Assembly (NCBI RefSeq): GCF_000341145.1
Contig: NZ_ANBE01000032.1
Coordinates: 78,631-127,737, forward strand
Reading direction: 5' to 3'
From: Nocardiopsis xinjiangensis YIM 90004
GTDB lineage: Bacteria > Actinomycetota > Actinomycetes > Streptosporangiales > Streptosporangiaceae
DNA: 49,107 bases
Part shown: positions 48,995 through 49,107 of the stretch, in pieces
Layout: each line of letters begins with the position of its first letter
Numbering within the stretch: the stretch's first letter is position 1
The notes under the pieces: model-generated
Databases searched by the model: none
Told to the model about the DNA's origin: nothing
Seen by the model: the letters and a program-made list of their open reading frames with translations, nothing else
Translations under genes and position numbers: made by a program

Positions 48995-49089
48995 GTGCGC
49001 GAGCGAGCGCACACCGGGGGCACGGGGGGTCATCCCCCCGAAAAGCACAAAGACCCTGCGAAGGGGCCGCCAGGCCCCGAGCAGGGCCC
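48995..49089 (-). repeat. tRNA-flank repeat, copy C
   Basis: Shares about 95 bp with copy B, from GTGCGC through the G-rich hairpin to the nested terminator core (49034-49089), with a few substitutions and a 4-bp difference near the left end. It has the same orientation as copies A and B. By analogy with copy B it should terminate a leftward gene, possibly another tRNA, just beyond base 49107, but nothing in the window proves this. Confidence 0.8.
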
Positions 49090-49107
49090 TTCCGGGGGCC
49101 CGGGGGG

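Noticed and set aside
48452..49048. A 198-codon minus-strand frame over the hemerythrin gene and the right-end repeat
   Set aside because: Antisense shadow through a well-supported gene and a repeat; no domain and poor codon use outside the overlap.

Overview
This is a 49.1 kb stretch of very GC-rich, densely coding chromosome from an actinomycete. Third codon positions are almost all G or C, and GTG/TTG starts and 4-bp ATGA/GTGA overlaps are common. The gene set (an HrdB-type primary sigma factor with a Lys/Ala-rich linker, a class II ribonucleotide reductase beside nrdR and lexA, and a tmsA/tmsB-type pair for 10-methyl fatty acids) fits the Streptosporangiales, and I favour a Nocardiopsis-like member of the Nocardiopsaceae. 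That placement is inference from gene content, not a database match. No phage, IS element, CRISPR array or rRNA was seen.

Left part (1-12 kb): the 5' end of the primary sigma factor gene, a PAS-PAS-GAF-SpoIIE phosphatase, a small three-helix-bundle protein, an unrecognised 555-aa protein, a leftward run of phosphatase, NDP-sugar nucleotidyltransferase and membrane-anchored double AAA+ ATPase, then ribonuclease HII and a small membrane protein. A stretch of about 700 bp (10476-11172) holds no convincing gene.

Middle part (12-28 kb): two tandem SPFH/Band 7 membrane proteins; the DNA-precursor and SOS block nrdR-nrdJ facing lexA, with two NrdR-box candidates and an SOS box overlapping the lexA -35; a hydrolase; two related membrane-anchored proteins; leuS; and an acyl-CoA synthetase closed by a strong hairpin.

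Right-middle part (28-43 kb): a sugar ABC importer (binding protein and two permeases, no ATPase) split by a small gene on the opposite strand; a cluster predicted to make 10-methyl-branched fatty acids (oxidoreductase, methyltransferase and a third small gene); a glutamate racemase-like gene; an alpha-solenoid-like protein; two small conserved proteins; a DinG-type helicase; an ArsR-SRPBCC pair; and a glutaminase-STAS fusion.

Right end (43-49 kb): a coupled DUF2945-DUF488-YdcF operon, a tRNA-Ala(GGC) with a terminator-like repeat present three times nearby, a second ArsR-SRPBCC module facing a GNAT acetyltransferase, a DUF998-type membrane protein and a hemerythrin-domain protein. The two ArsR modules have paired operator-like palindromes with the same 6-bp spacer, which is the most testable regulatory observation here. 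No single locus is clearly a new defence or biosynthetic system. The best candidates for undescribed biology are the double AAA+ membrane protein, the tandem SPFH pair, the split ABC locus and the tRNA-associated repeats.
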